Source: Isoptericola peretonis | Lineage (GTDB): Bacteria > Actinomycetota > Actinomycetes > Actinomycetales > Cellulomonadaceae | Reading direction: 5' to 3' | Assembly (NCBI GenBank): GCA_023241745.1 | Contig: JALQCY010000001.1 | Span: 248,001-312,000 of the forward strand | Length of the DNA stretch: 64,000 nt | Shown: piece by piece, positions 25,650-34,280 of the stretch | How positions within the stretch are numbered: position 1 is the stretch's first letter | How the letters are laid out: each line of letters starts with the position of its first letter | The notes under the pieces: generated by a model | Told to the model about the DNA's origin: nothing | Database searches by the model: none | Seen by the model: the letters and a program-made list of their open reading frames with translations, nothing else | Program-made: the position numbers and the translations under genes

Positions 25650-25942
25650 CGGGTCAGGATAGAGGCGCCCCGGCGGCTCGCCCGCGCGGGTCCGTGCGGC
25701 GCCGCCCACGGCCCGGCGCCGTCGCGTACCATGGTCACGTACTTCGGTTGCCCGGTCGTCACGCTCTCGACTCGACCGCAGCGGCCCGCGGGACGTCCCG
25801 CGAGGCCTGTGCGACGTTCTTTCACGATCGGCTGCCGACCACCTCGGCGCTCCTTGCGACCCGAACAGTGCGGCCCGTCGCCGGCCCTCCGGCCCGTTCG
25901 GGAGCCCGGTTCGCGAGCGCCGACGAGCAGACGAAGGTACCC
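25650..25942 (+). promoter_or_regulatory. Structured leader/promoter region of rhlE
   Basis: These 293 bp hold no convincing gene. A perfect 16-bp palindrome (CGCGGGACGTCCCGCG, 25787-25802) lies inside GGCC/GGCC flanks, and GC-rich stem candidates lie around 25880-25910. GAAGG at 25934-25938 is the rhlE ribosome site. A TACCAT box near 25728 could be a -10, giving a ~200-nt leader. DEAD-box helicase genes often have long self-regulating leaders; whether this one does is inference. Confidence 0.45.
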
Positions 25943-27595
25943 GTGACCACGACCGACACCCCCGCCACCCCGGCCGCCGCCACCGGCGAGCCCGACTACT
26001 CCTCCCCCGCCGCGATCCAGGCGCAGGGCGTCTCCTTCGCCGACTTCGGGGTGCGCCCCGAGATCGTCCAGGCCCTGAACGACTCCGGCATCACCCACCC
26101 GTTCCCCATCCAGGCGATGACCCTGCCCGTGGCGCTCCAGGGCCACGACATCATCGGCCAGGCGAAGACCGGTACGGGCAAGACGCTCGGCTTCGGCGTC
26201 CCGCTGCTGCACCGCGTCGTCGCGCCGGGCGAGCCCGGTTTCGACGAGCTGCCCGCCCCGGGCAAGCCGCAGGCGATCGTCGTCGCGCCGACCCGTGAGC
26301 TCGCCTCGCAGGTCGCCCGCGACCTCGAGACCGCGTCCAAGCACCGCAGCGTCCGGATCGTCCAGATCTACGGCGGCCGCGCGTACGAGCCGCAGATCGA
26401 GACGCTGAACCAGGGCGTCGAGGTCGTCGTGGGCACCCCGGGCCGCATGGTGGACCTGCTCAACCAGGGCCACCTCAACCTCACGCGTGCGGCCACCGTC
26501 GTGCTCGACGAGGCGGACGAGATGCTCGACCTCGGCTTCCTGCCGGACGTCGAGAAGATCCTGTCGCGCACCCCCGCGGTGCGGCACACCATGCTGTTCA
26601 GCGCCACCATGCCCGGCCCGGTCGTCTCGATGGCCCGCCGCTACATGTCGCAGCCCACGCACATCCGCGCCGCCGAGCCGGACGACGAGGGCGCGACCGT
26701 GAAGAACACCCGCCAGGTGGTCTACCGCGCTCACGCGCTGGACAAGGTCGAGGTGCTGGCCCGCCTGCTGCAGGCCGAGGGCCGTGGCCGCACCATCGTC
26801 TTCGCCCGCACCAAGCGCACCGCCGCGAAGGTCTCCGACGAGCTGCGCGACCGCGGCTTCGCCGCCGGCGCCATCCACGGCGACCTCGGCCAGGGGGCCC
26901 GCGAGCAGGCGCTGCGCGCCTTCCGCCACGGCCACATCGACGTCCTCGTCGCCACGGACGTCGCCGCCCGCGGCATCGACGTCGAGGACGTCACCCACGT
27001 CGTGAACTACCAGTGCCCGGAGGACGAGCGCACCTACCTGCACCGCATCGGCCGCACCGGCCGCGCGGGCAAGCAGGGCACCGCCGTGACCTTCGTCGAC
27101 TGGGACGACGTGCCCCGCTGGCAGCTCATCGACCGCACGCTGGACCTCGGGTTCCCGGAGCCCGTCGAGACGTACTCCAGCTCGCCGCACCTCTTCTCCG
27201 ACCTCGACATCCCCGAGGGCACGAAGGGCCGGCTGCCCAAGAGCAAGCAGCAGCTGGGCGGGCTCGAGGCCGAGGAGCTCGAGGACCTCGGCGAGACCGG
27301 CAAGCGCACCAGCTCCGCCGCCGGGCAGCGCGACGGCGGTCGCCGCGACGGAGGCTCCCGCGACGGGGGCTCCCGCGGGGGCCGTGGCGGCTCGCGCTCC
27401 GGCGAGGGGTCGCGCGGCGGCTCCGCCCAGGGCGAGCGGCCGACGGCGACGTCGGGCGCGCAGCCCGCCGCCCAGGAGACGGGCACCGCCGAGCAGGGCG
27501 AGCGCCGTCGCCGCAGCCGCAACCGCCGGCGCACCCGCGGCGGCCGCCCCGTCGAGGGCGGCGCGTCCGCCCCGCAGGCGCCGACGGAGGGCTGA
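25943..27595 (+). CDS. rhlE: DEAD-box ATP-dependent RNA helicase, RhlE/DeaD type
   Basis: A 550-residue RNA helicase that remodels structured RNA in ribosome assembly and mRNA decay. The Q motif is around 33-57 (FADFGVRPEI, PFPIQ), Walker A AKTGTGKT at 74-81, PTRELASQV, TPGR, DEAD near 189, SAT, then the second RecA domain with ARTKRTA, ATDVAARGID and HRIGRTGRAG. From about 425 the protein becomes a low-complexity Arg/Gly/Ser tail (RRDGGSRDGGSRGGRGG) ending in RRRRSRNRRRTRGGR, a non-specific RNA-binding extension. The GTG at 25943 follows GAAGG; the open frame upstream is the leader. It corresponds to Rv3211 in the conserved gene order. Confidence 0.95.
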   Translation: MTTTDTPATPAAATGEPDYSSPAAIQAQGVSFADFGVRPEIVQALNDSGITHPFPIQAMTLPVALQGHDIIGQAKTGTGKTLGFGVPLLHRVVAPGEPGFDELPAPGKPQAIVVAPTRELASQVARDLETASKHRSVRIVQIYGGRAYEPQIETLNQGVEVVVGTPGRMVDLLNQGHLNLTRAATVVLDEADEMLDLGFLPDVEKILSRTPAVRHTMLFSATMPGPVVSMARRYMSQPTHIRAAEPDDEGATVKNTRQVVYRAHALDKVEVLARLLQAEGRGRTIVFARTKRTAAKVSDELRDRGFAAGAIHGDLGQGAREQALRAFRHGHIDVLVATDVAARGIDVEDVTHVVNYQCPEDERTYLHRIGRTGRAGKQGTAVTFVDWDDVPRWQLIDRTLDLGFPEPVETYSSSPHLFSDLDIPEGTKGRLPKSKQQLGGLEAEELEDLGETGKRTSSAAGQRDGGRRDGGSRDGGSRGGRGGSRSGEGSRGGSAQGERPTATSGAQPAAQETGTAEQGERRRRSRNRRRTRGGRPVEGGASAPQAPTEG

Positions 27596-27699
27596 CCCTC
27601 CGCTGCGATCGAGCGTGCTGACGTGTTCCTCGGACGACCGGTTCGAGGAGCGTGTCGGCACGCTCGTGGCATGTCCGGGGTCGGTCGTAGCCTGCGGGC

Positions 27700-27996
27700 A
27701 TGCGTCTGACGTTCTCGGCATCGCTGTGGCAGTGGCAGGTGCGCACGGACTCGTGGTGGTTCGTCACCGTGCCGCCGGAGGAGTCGGACACGCTCGCCGA
27801 GCTGCCCCTGCCCCCGCGCGGGTTCGGCTCGATCAAGGTCACGGTGACCGTCGGTGCCACCACGTGGTCGACGTCGGTGTTCCCCAGCGACGAGCAGCGC
27901 GGCTACGTGCTCCCGATGAAGAAGGCGGTGCGGGTCGCCGAGGGGCTGGAGCCGGGCGCCGTCGTCGACGTCGTGCTGGAACCCGTCGGGCTGTGA
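27700..27996 (+). CDS. DUF1905 domain protein
   Basis: A 98-residue single-domain protein matching DUF1905, a small beta-rich fold: FSASLWQWQVRTDSWWFVTVP, then GFGSIKVTVTVGATTWSTSVFP and YVLPMKKAVRVAEGLEPGAVVDVVLEP. The tryptophan-rich N-terminal strand and the late VLPMKK-VR-A helix are typical. The function is unknown. It sits alone between rhlE and the convergent MFS gene with a 104-bp upstream gap. The ATG is the first in frame; there is no strong ribosome site. Confidence 0.8.
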   Translation: MRLTFSASLWQWQVRTDSWWFVTVPPEESDTLAELPLPPRGFGSIKVTVTVGATTWSTSVFPSDEQRGYVLPMKKAVRVAEGLEPGAVVDVVLEPVGL

Positions 27997-28018
27997 GGAG
28001 CGGCCGGGCGCGCCCGGC

Positions 28019-29209
28019 TCAGCGCACGATCTCGTCGCGCCCGGCGAACCAGGCAGCCACGCCCTGCACCAGCGACGCGACGACCAGCAGCACCAGGGGC
28101 AGCGTCCACGAGCCGGTGGCGTCGTGCGCGACGCCGAGCCCGAGCGGCCCGCACGCCGCCAGGACGTAGCCCGCGCTCTGCGCCATGCCCGACAGCTCGG
28201 ACGTCCGGGCCGCGTTCTCGGTGCGCAGCGCCATGAGCGTGAGCGCCAGGCTGATCCCGCCACCCTGGCCGAGACCGAGCAGCACCACCCAGCCCACCGC
28301 GGCCCCCGGGGCGAGGATCAGGCCGACGAGCCCCGTCGTGATGAGCGCGACGATGACGACGCCGATGCCCCGTTGCCGCCGCATGCGCCCCGCGAGCACG
28401 GGCGTGACGAACGACCCGACGATGCCCAGCAGGTTGGTCAGCGCCAGCAGCCAGCCGCCCACGGCGACGCTCCGCCCCGCCGCGACGAAGATCTCGGGCA
28501 GCCACGCGTTCACCGCGTAGAACGACAGCGACTGCGTGCCCATCAGCACCGTGACCGCCCAGGCCAGCGGGCTGCGCCACACGGAGCGCACCGCGTCGGC
28601 GGGGGTCGCCCTCGCGGGCCGCAGCGGCCCGGACGCCGGCCCCGCGGCGCGGAGCGCGCGCGGCGCCCACACCGCTGCGCCGACCACGGCGAGCAGTCCC
28701 CAGGACGCCAGCGTGGCGCGCCAGTCCATGCCCGTCGCCGTCGCGAGCGGCACCGTGAGGCCTGCCGCGAGCGCCGCCCCGCCCGACAGGGCCATCGAGT
28801 AGAGACCGGTCATGAGGCCGACGCGGTCCGCGAAGTCCCGCTTGATGAGCGCGGGCAGCAGCACGTTGCCGAGCCCGATCGCGCACCCGACGGCGAGGGT
28901 GCCGGCCAGCAGCGGCACGATCCCGGGCACGAGACGCAGCGCGAAGCCGAGGCACAGCAGCACGAGGCTGCCGAACAGGGCGCGCTCCAGGCCCACGCGA
29001 CGGGCCAGGCCGGGCGCCACGGGAGCGAGGAGGCCGAAGCACAGGACCGGGAGCGTGGTGAGGACTCCCCCGGCGGTGGCGCTGAGGCCCTCGGTGGCGA
29101 GGATCTCGCCCAGCAAGGGCGAGACGGCCACGACGCCCGGCCGCAGGTTGAGAGCGGCGAGGACGATGGCGAGGACGGCGCCCGCCCCGAGCGGGCGGCG
29201 CAGGCTCAC
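28019..29209 (-). CDS. MFS transporter, CynX/NimT (cyanate/nitroimidazole) family
   Basis: A 396-residue twelve-helix major facilitator of the CynX/NimT group. Diagnostic pieces are the early LAALNLRPGVVAVSPLLGEI (helix 1 with the L-R-P motif), GLGNVLLPALIKRDFADRVG after helix 4, and LSFYAVNAWLPEI after helix 7. Relatives carry cyanate, 2-nitroimidazole or unknown small anions. Its GTG start overlaps the stop of the upstream GntR gene (GTGA), so the regulator and transporter form a coupled operon. Cyanase lies 11 kb away with its own FNT channel, so a cyanate role is possible but not shown. Confidence 0.88.
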   Translation of the reverse strand: MSLRRPLGAGAVLAIVLAALNLRPGVVAVSPLLGEILATEGLSATAGGVLTTLPVLCFGLLAPVAPGLARRVGLERALFGSLVLLCLGFALRLVPGIVPLLAGTLAVGCAIGLGNVLLPALIKRDFADRVGLMTGLYSMALSGGAALAAGLTVPLATATGMDWRATLASWGLLAVVGAAVWAPRALRAAGPASGPLRPARATPADAVRSVWRSPLAWAVTVLMGTQSLSFYAVNAWLPEIFVAAGRSVAVGGWLLALTNLLGIVGSFVTPVLAGRMRRQRGIGVVIVALITTGLVGLILAPGAAVGWVVLLGLGQGGGISLALTLMALRTENAARTSELSGMAQSAGYVLAACGPLGLGVAHDATGSWTLPLVLLVVASLVQGVAAWFAGRDEIVR

Positions 29210-29913
29210 GCGTCCGCCCCCGGCTCGCGGGCGAGGAGGTACGCGCGCACCGCGGCCATCGTCGTCTCGACGGCACGCTCCGCGGCGTCCGCGTCGCCGG
29301 CCGCGACGGCCTCGACGACCTCCCGGTGGCCAGGCACGTCGCGGTGGTGCCGCCCGTGCGCGTCGGTGGCCAGGGTGCGGACCAGCACGTGGTCGATGCC
29401 GTCGTACAGCTCCGCGAGCAGCGGGTTGCCCGCGGCGCGCACCAGCTCGGCGTGGAAGGCGATGTCGGCGGCGCGGAAGGCCTGCTCGTCGCCGTCGCGC
29501 GCGGCCGACTCCTGCCGCGCGAGGGCGGTGCGCAGGGCGGCCGGCGCCCCGCCGTCGTGCCGGGACCCCGCGAGGCGGGCGGCGCCCCGCTCCAGCACCT
29601 CGCGCACCTCGAGGACCTGCAGCGCGTCGGAGGTCCGGGCCCGGCGCCCGAGGGCGGCGTCGAGCCCGCTCGCGGCACGCACGTAGGTGCCGTCCCCGCG
29701 GCGCGGCTCGAGGATGCCGGCGTGCTCGAGCGCCCGCACGGCCTCGCGCACCGTGTTGCGCCCGACGCCGAGCTGGGCCACGAGCTCCGGCTCCGCGGGG
29801 ATGCGGGACCCGACGGGCCACTCCCCCCGCTCGACGAGGTCGGTGAGGTGCTCGACGACGAGCTCGGACACCTTGCGGGGCGGGGAGATCGGGGAGGCTG
29901 TGGGCTCGGGCAC
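29206..29913 (-). CDS. GntR-family regulator, FadR subfamily
   Basis: A 235-residue repressor-type protein. The winged helix-turn-helix is at about 10-77 (VSELVVEHLTDLVERGEWPVGSRIPAEPELVAQLGVGRNTVREAVRALEHAGIL read in parts), and the all-helical FCD ligand domain follows (VLEVREVLERGAARLA, DIAFHAELVRAAGNPLLAELYD, GHREVVEAVAAGDADAAE), with metal-type histidines in FHAEL and PGHREV. It is cotranscribed with the CynX-type transporter and overlaps it by GTGA, so it probably controls that transporter in response to its substrate. The start is a GTG at 29913, 11 bp from a palindrome that may be its own operator. Confidence 0.88.
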   Translation of the reverse strand: MPEPTASPISPPRKVSELVVEHLTDLVERGEWPVGSRIPAEPELVAQLGVGRNTVREAVRALEHAGILEPRRGDGTYVRAASGLDAALGRRARTSDALQVLEVREVLERGAARLAGSRHDGGAPAALRTALARQESAARDGDEQAFRAADIAFHAELVRAAGNPLLAELYDGIDHVLVRTLATDAHGRHHRDVPGHREVVEAVAAGDADAAERAVETTMAAVRAYLLAREPGADA

Positions 29914-29924
29914 CGAAAGACCCT

Positions 29925-29937
29925 AACATCCCATGTT
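29925..29937. promoter_or_regulatory. Candidate operator of the GntR-MFS operon
   Basis: AACAT-CCC-ATGTT is a perfect 5-bp inverted repeat in an otherwise GC-rich gap, 12 bp upstream of the GntR start. Its placement suits autoregulation. It does not match the classical FadR box, so the link to this regulator is inference. Confidence 0.45.
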
Positions 29938-29976
29938 TCGCCGCCAGGGCCCCACAGGCTCGGTCCCTCCGGGGAG

Positions 29977-30615
29977 CTACTGCGCCATCTTGACGAACTC
30001 GGTGACCGCCGTCGCGATGCCCTGGACGGCGATGGCCGCCAGCAGCAGGCCCGCGATCCGCGTCACCAGCGTGACGCCCGAGTCCTTGAGCACCCGGTGG
30101 ATGATGTTCGCGAACCGCATCGACAGGTACAGGGCCACGTGCACCAGCACGATCGCCAGCGCGATCGCGATCAGCTGCGGCGCCCCGCCGTCGTCCGACA
30201 CTCTCGTCTGCTGGACGAACACCATCGTCGCGACGATCGCGCCCGGGCCGGCGAGCAGCGGTGTGCCCAGCGGCACGAGCGCCACGTTGACGCCCTTGTT
30301 GCCCGACGGCGACGGCTCCTCCATCTTGCCGGTCAGCAGTTCCATCGCGACCAGCAGCAGGAGCAGGCCGCCGGACGCCTGCAGCGCCGGCAGCGAGATG
30401 CCCATGTAGTGCAGCACCTGCTGACCGAACAGCGCGAAGACCACGATGACGCCGAACGCGACGAGGATGGCCTGCCGCGCGGCGCGGTTGCGCTGCTTCG
30501 CGCCCATCGCCGACGTCAGCCCCAGGAACACGGGCACCGTGCCGGGCGGGTCCATGATGACGAACAGAGTGACGAACACCTCGGTGAACAGCGCGGTGTC
30601 CAGCACCGCGCTCAC
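29977..30615 (-). CDS. marC: MarC-family integral membrane protein
   Basis: A 212-residue protein with six membrane segments of the MarC family. Family motifs are TLFVIMDPPGTVPVFLGLT (early D-P-x-G), PALQASGGLLLLLVAMELL, VPLGTPLLAGPGAIVATMV and the last helix RIAGLLLAAIAVQGIATA. MarC proteins were once linked to multiple antibiotic resistance, but that was not upheld and the transport substrate is unknown. The GTG start at 30615 overlaps the stop of the PHP gene (GTGA), so the two are translated together. Confidence 0.93.
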   Translation of the reverse strand: MSAVLDTALFTEVFVTLFVIMDPPGTVPVFLGLTSAMGAKQRNRAARQAILVAFGVIVVFALFGQQVLHYMGISLPALQASGGLLLLLVAMELLTGKMEEPSPSGNKGVNVALVPLGTPLLAGPGAIVATMVFVQQTRVSDDGGAPQLIAIALAIVLVHVALYLSMRFANIIHRVLKDSGVTLVTRIAGLLLAAIAVQGIATAVTEFVKMAQ

Positions 30616-31484
30616 GGGCGGATCACGTCCAGCCGACCTCTTTCCTCGATCTGAGCGAGCACCTCGGGAGCGGTGGTGTGCTCCCCGATGCGGTTGAGCT
30701 TCCCGGTGCCGTGGTAGTCGCTCGACCCGGTGGCGAGCAGGCCCAGCTCGGCCGCCAGCCCGCGCAGCCGGACGCGGGCGGCGTCGTCGTGGTCCCGGTG
30801 GTCCACCTCGAGCCCGGCGAGCCCGACGGCGGCCAGCTCGGCGATCGTCTCGTCGCTCACCGTGCGCCCGCGGGCCCCGGCGCCCGGGTGCGCCATCACG
30901 GGCACCCCGCCCGCGGCGAGCACCGCGCGCACCGCCGCGGCGGTGTCCGGCGCGTAGTGCGGCACGTAATAGCGCGCGCCGGGGTGCAGCATCGTCGCGA
31001 ACGCCTCGTCCCGCGACGCGACCACCCCGGCCGCCACCAGGGCGTCCGCGAGGTGCGGACGCCCCACCGTGGCGCCGGTGCCCGTCTGCGCGACGACGTC
31101 GTCCCACGTCACCGGGAAGTCCTCGGCCAGCCTCTGGGTCATCCTCCGGGCCCGGGTGAGCCGGTCGTCGCGGGTGCGGTCCCACTCGGCGCGCAGCAGC
31201 GCGTCGCCCGGATCGTGCAGGTACGACAGCAGGTGGACGCTGATGCTGCCGCCCTGGGTGCCCACGCGCGTGGAGATCTCGGTGCCCCGCACCAGCGCCA
31301 CGCCGGTGTCGCCGACGGCGTCCGCCGCCTCCGCCCAGCCCGCCGTGGTGTCGTGGTCGGTCAGCGCGACGACGTCGAGCCCGGCGACCCGTGCCGCCTC
31401 CAGGACCGCGCGCGGGCGGTCGGTGCCGTCGGAGGCCCGCGAGTGCGTGTGGAGGTCGATCCGGGGCCGGTGCGTCACGGTCAC
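30612..31484 (-). CDS. PHP-domain phosphoesterase, RNase AM/TrpH (YciV) type
   Basis: A 290-residue metal-dependent phosphoesterase. The PHP metal ligands are visible in order: DLHTHSRASDG (H12, H14, D19), LTDHDTT (D43, H44), RGTEIST, VPVMAHPGA and ATGSSDYHG (about 255). This matches the TrpH/YciV group, members of which act on nucleoside 3',5'-bisphosphates or as 5'-3' exoribonucleases on short RNAs. Two GTG codons six bases apart (31484 and 31478) could start it; the first is used. It is coupled to marC by a GTGA overlap. Confidence 0.88.
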   Translation of the reverse strand: MTVTHRPRIDLHTHSRASDGTDRPRAVLEAARVAGLDVVALTDHDTTAGWAEAADAVGDTGVALVRGTEISTRVGTQGGSISVHLLSYLHDPGDALLRAEWDRTRDDRLTRARRMTQRLAEDFPVTWDDVVAQTGTGATVGRPHLADALVAAGVVASRDEAFATMLHPGARYYVPHYAPDTAAAVRAVLAAGGVPVMAHPGAGARGRTVSDETIAELAAVGLAGLEVDHRDHDDAARVRLRGLAAELGLLATGSSDYHGTGKLNRIGEHTTAPEVLAQIEERGRLDVIRP

Positions 31485-31674
31485 CGATTCTAGGGAGCGG
31501 CGAGGCCCCGCTCGCGCGAGACGGCGCCCCCGCGGGTGCGACGTCGGACACTCTCGTCCACCGCGGGCCCGCCGGGCGGAGGCCCTGGCGCGTGAAGGCG
31601 GCGTCACAACCCCTCCACGCCCCCCGCCGCCCACGCCCCCGGCACGACCGGACGGGCACGGGAGGATCGTCGCG

Positions 31675-32511
31675 ATGGATCTTCGCCGCGCCGACGTCGC
31701 CACCCCGCCCGCCCCGCCCGCCGAGCCTCCGGCGCCCGCCCGTGCGGGGGTCGTCTTCGTGCACGGGATGCGCACGTCCTCCGCGATCTGGGAGCGGCAG
31801 GTCGAGCACGTGCGGGACGCCGGCCACGGCGCCGTCGCCGTCGACCTGCCCGCCCACGGCGCGCTCCACCGCGAGCGGTTCTCCATGCCCCGTGCGTTCG
31901 AGGTGCTCGACGAGGCCGCCGGGTCGTTCGACGCCGGCACCCCGGTCGTCGTCGTCGGGCTGTCCCTCGGGGGGTACACCTCCCTGGCGTGGGCGGCACG
32001 GCACGCCGACCCGGAGTCCCCCGGTGCGCGCCTGACCGGCGTCGTCGCGGCCGGCTGCACGTCGGACCCGAAGGGCAAGCCGGTCGCCCTGTTCCGCGAC
32101 GTCGCGCACCTCGCCGTCACCGGCACGACGACGGTGCGCCGCGGGCTGCGGGACGCGTCCGTCGCCTGGCGCTCCGCCCTCACCGGCGGCCGCTCGCGCG
32201 CAGGCGGCCTCGAGGTCGCGGCGCTGCTCGGCGACGCCGTCCCCCGGCCCGGCTGGGACATCGTGACCGACGCCCTCACCCACCTCGCGGGCCGCTCGTC
32301 GGTCGCCAGCACGCGCGCCCTGCGTGTCCCCGTGTGGTTCGTCAACGGCGTGCGCGACCGGCTGCGGCTCGAGGAGTCGCGGCACGTGGCGGCCGCCGAC
32401 CGCGGCGCCCTCGTCGTCGTGCCCGACGCCGGGCACGACGTGAACTCCGACGCCCCCGACGCCTTCAACCACGTCCTCAGCCGGGCGCTGCACGACTTCG
32501 CGCGGGCCTGA
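31675..32511 (+). CDS. Alpha/beta-hydrolase fold protein
   Basis: A 278-residue alpha/beta hydrolase. The oxyanion HGM lies at 30-32 (VVFVHGMRTSSAIW), the nucleophile elbow GLSLGG puts S97 in place, and the catalytic His is in PDAGHDVNSD near 254, with an acid likely in FVNGVRDRLRLEES. It has no signal peptide. After the N-terminal PPAPPAEPPAPA linker it is an ordinary single-domain hydrolase. The ATG at 31675 follows GGAGGATC. It is divergent from the PHP gene and 54 bp ahead of aminopeptidase P. The substrate cannot be predicted. Confidence 0.88.
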   Translation: MDLRRADVATPPAPPAEPPAPARAGVVFVHGMRTSSAIWERQVEHVRDAGHGAVAVDLPAHGALHRERFSMPRAFEVLDEAAGSFDAGTPVVVVGLSLGGYTSLAWAARHADPESPGARLTGVVAAGCTSDPKGKPVALFRDVAHLAVTGTTTVRRGLRDASVAWRSALTGGRSRAGGLEVAALLGDAVPRPGWDIVTDALTHLAGRSSVASTRALRVPVWFVNGVRDRLRLEESRHVAAADRGALVVVPDAGHDVNSDAPDAFNHVLSRALHDFARA

Positions 32512-32565
32512 CCTGCGCGAATCCGGCCCCCGCCCGGCCCTCGCGAGCAGTGGGACACTGGGAGC

Positions 32566-34134
32566 ATGACCGACACCACCCCCGTCGACGAGACCGCGCC
32601 CGACACCACCCCCAGCACCGAGGACCGTGGCAGCAACCGGTCCCAGCGCCCCGTCTCGGAGGCGTTCAAGTCGTTCATCACCTCGCAGTGGGGCGAGCGT
32701 CCCGACCTCGGCGTCGAGCCGGGCGAGGCCGTGCCGTTCACCGCCGAGCGCCGGGCGAAGCTGTCCGCCCGCTTCCCGGGTGCCCGCCTCGTCGTCCCGG
32801 CCGGGCCGCTCAAGGTGCGCTCCAACGACACCGACTACCGGTTCCGCCCCCACTCCGCGTTCGCGCACCTCACCGGGCTGGGCACCGACCACGAGCCGGA
32901 CGCCGTGCTCGTGCTGCACCCCGTCGCCGACGGCGAGGGCGACCCCGACGGCAGCGGCAACGGCACCCACCACCACGCCGTGCTCTACGTGCGCCCGCTC
33001 GCGGCGCGCGACACCGAGGAGTTCTACGCCGACTCCCGCTACGGGGAGTTCTGGGTGGGCGCCCGACCGTCGCTGGACGACGTCACGACGCTCACGGGGA
33101 TCGAGGCCCGGCACGTCGACGAGCTCCGTGACGCGCTCGCCAAGGACGTCGGCGCCGACGGCGTGCGCGTGCTGGTCGTGACCGGCTCCGACGAGGGCAT
33201 CGAGGCGCTCGTCGAGGCCATCCGCGAGGAGGCCGGCGTCGCCCAGGAGGCCGAGGCCGCCGCGGACGAGCAGCTGGTGGAGGCCACGTCCGAGCTCCGC
33301 CTCGTCAAGGACGCCCTCGAGCTCGAGCACCTGCGCGAGGCCGTCGCGCGCACCATCGAGGGCTTCGAGCAGGTGGTGCCCGCCCTGCCGAAGGCCGTCG
33401 CGCACCGCCGCGGGGAGCGCGTCATCGAGACGACGTTCGACGCGCACGCCCGGCTCGAGGGCAACACCGTGGGCTACGAGACTATCGCCGCCGCCGGCGA
33501 GCACGCCACCACCCTGCACTGGATCACCAACGACGGCGTGGTGCGCTCCGGCGAGCTCGTGCTGCTGGACGCGGGCGTCGAGGTCGACTCCCTCTACACC
33601 GCAGACATCACCCGCACCCTGCCGGTGGACGGCGAGTTCACCGACGTGCAGCGCCGCATCTACACCGCGGTGCTCGACGCCGCCGACGCCGCGTTCGCCG
33701 TCGCGAAGCCGGGCACGAAGTTCCGCGACATCCACGCCGCCGCGATGGAGGTCATCGCCGCCCGTCTCGAGGAGTGGGGCCTGCTGCCCGACGGCGTGAC
33801 CGCCGAGGTCGCCCTCTCCCCCGAGGGCCAGCAGCACCGCCGGTGGATGGTGCACGGCACCAGCCACCACCTCGGCCTGGACGTGCACGACTGCGCGCAG
33901 GCGCGCCGCGAGCTCTACCTGGACGGCGTGCTCGAGCCCGGCATGGTCTTCACCATCGAGCCGGGGCTGTACTTCAAGGCCGACGACCTCGCCGTGCCCG
34001 AGGAGTACCGCGGCATCGGCGTCCGCATCGAGGACGACGTGCTGGTCACCGCCGACGGCAACGAGAACCTGTCCGCCGCCCTCCCCCGCCGGCCGGAGGA
34101 CGTCGAGGCCTGGATGGCGCGCCTGCGCGGCTGA
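32566..34134 (+). CDS. pepP: Xaa-Pro aminopeptidase (aminopeptidase P, M24B)
   Basis: A 522-residue dimetal peptidase that removes N-terminal residues preceding proline. The N-terminal domain (about 1-230) is the creatinase-like non-catalytic fold. The catalytic pita-bread domain shows its metal ligands in LLDAGVEVDSLYTADITRT (about 334-352), HGTSHHLGLDVHD (about 428-440), TIEPGLY (about 464) and GVRIEDDVLVT (about 486-496). Residues 1-30 are a disordered Thr/Asp/Pro leader, and an acidic Gly-rich insertion (GEGDPDGSGNGTHHH) lies near 125. The ATG at 32566 follows GGGAG. It is probably cytoplasmic. Confidence 0.94.
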   Translation: MTDTTPVDETAPDTTPSTEDRGSNRSQRPVSEAFKSFITSQWGERPDLGVEPGEAVPFTAERRAKLSARFPGARLVVPAGPLKVRSNDTDYRFRPHSAFAHLTGLGTDHEPDAVLVLHPVADGEGDPDGSGNGTHHHAVLYVRPLAARDTEEFYADSRYGEFWVGARPSLDDVTTLTGIEARHVDELRDALAKDVGADGVRVLVVTGSDEGIEALVEAIREEAGVAQEAEAAADEQLVEATSELRLVKDALELEHLREAVARTIEGFEQVVPALPKAVAHRRGERVIETTFDAHARLEGNTVGYETIAAAGEHATTLHWITNDGVVRSGELVLLDAGVEVDSLYTADITRTLPVDGEFTDVQRRIYTAVLDAADAAFAVAKPGTKFRDIHAAAMEVIAARLEEWGLLPDGVTAEVALSPEGQQHRRWMVHGTSHHLGLDVHDCAQARRELYLDGVLEPGMVFTIEPGLYFKADDLAVPEEYRGIGVRIEDDVLVTADGNENLSAALPRRPEDVEAWMARLRG

Positions 34135-34142
34135 TCCAGCCG

Positions 34143-34212
34143 TCTGTTCGGCAACCGGTGGATCTCTTCGGCACGGTGACGTGCCGAAGAGATCCACCCA
34201 GTGCCGAACAGA
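34143..34212. repeat. 70-bp palindromic repeat element, copy 1
   Basis: A nearly perfect palindrome centred at 34177.5. Inner arms TGGATCTCTTCGGCACG (34159-34175) and their complement (34180-34196) enclose a GTGA loop. After a 3-bp mismatch the outer arms TCTGTTCGGCA (34143-34153) and their complement (34202-34212) pair again. The unit GTGCCGAA(G/C)AGATC thus occurs four times, two in each direction. It begins 9 bp after the pepP stop. A closely related copy follows the next gene. Confidence 0.9.
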
Positions 34213-34280
34213 TCCCGGACCCATCGACCTTGTCCACAGGTCGGCCTCCGCGCCCGGTCCGATCGGGCATGCTCGTCGGC

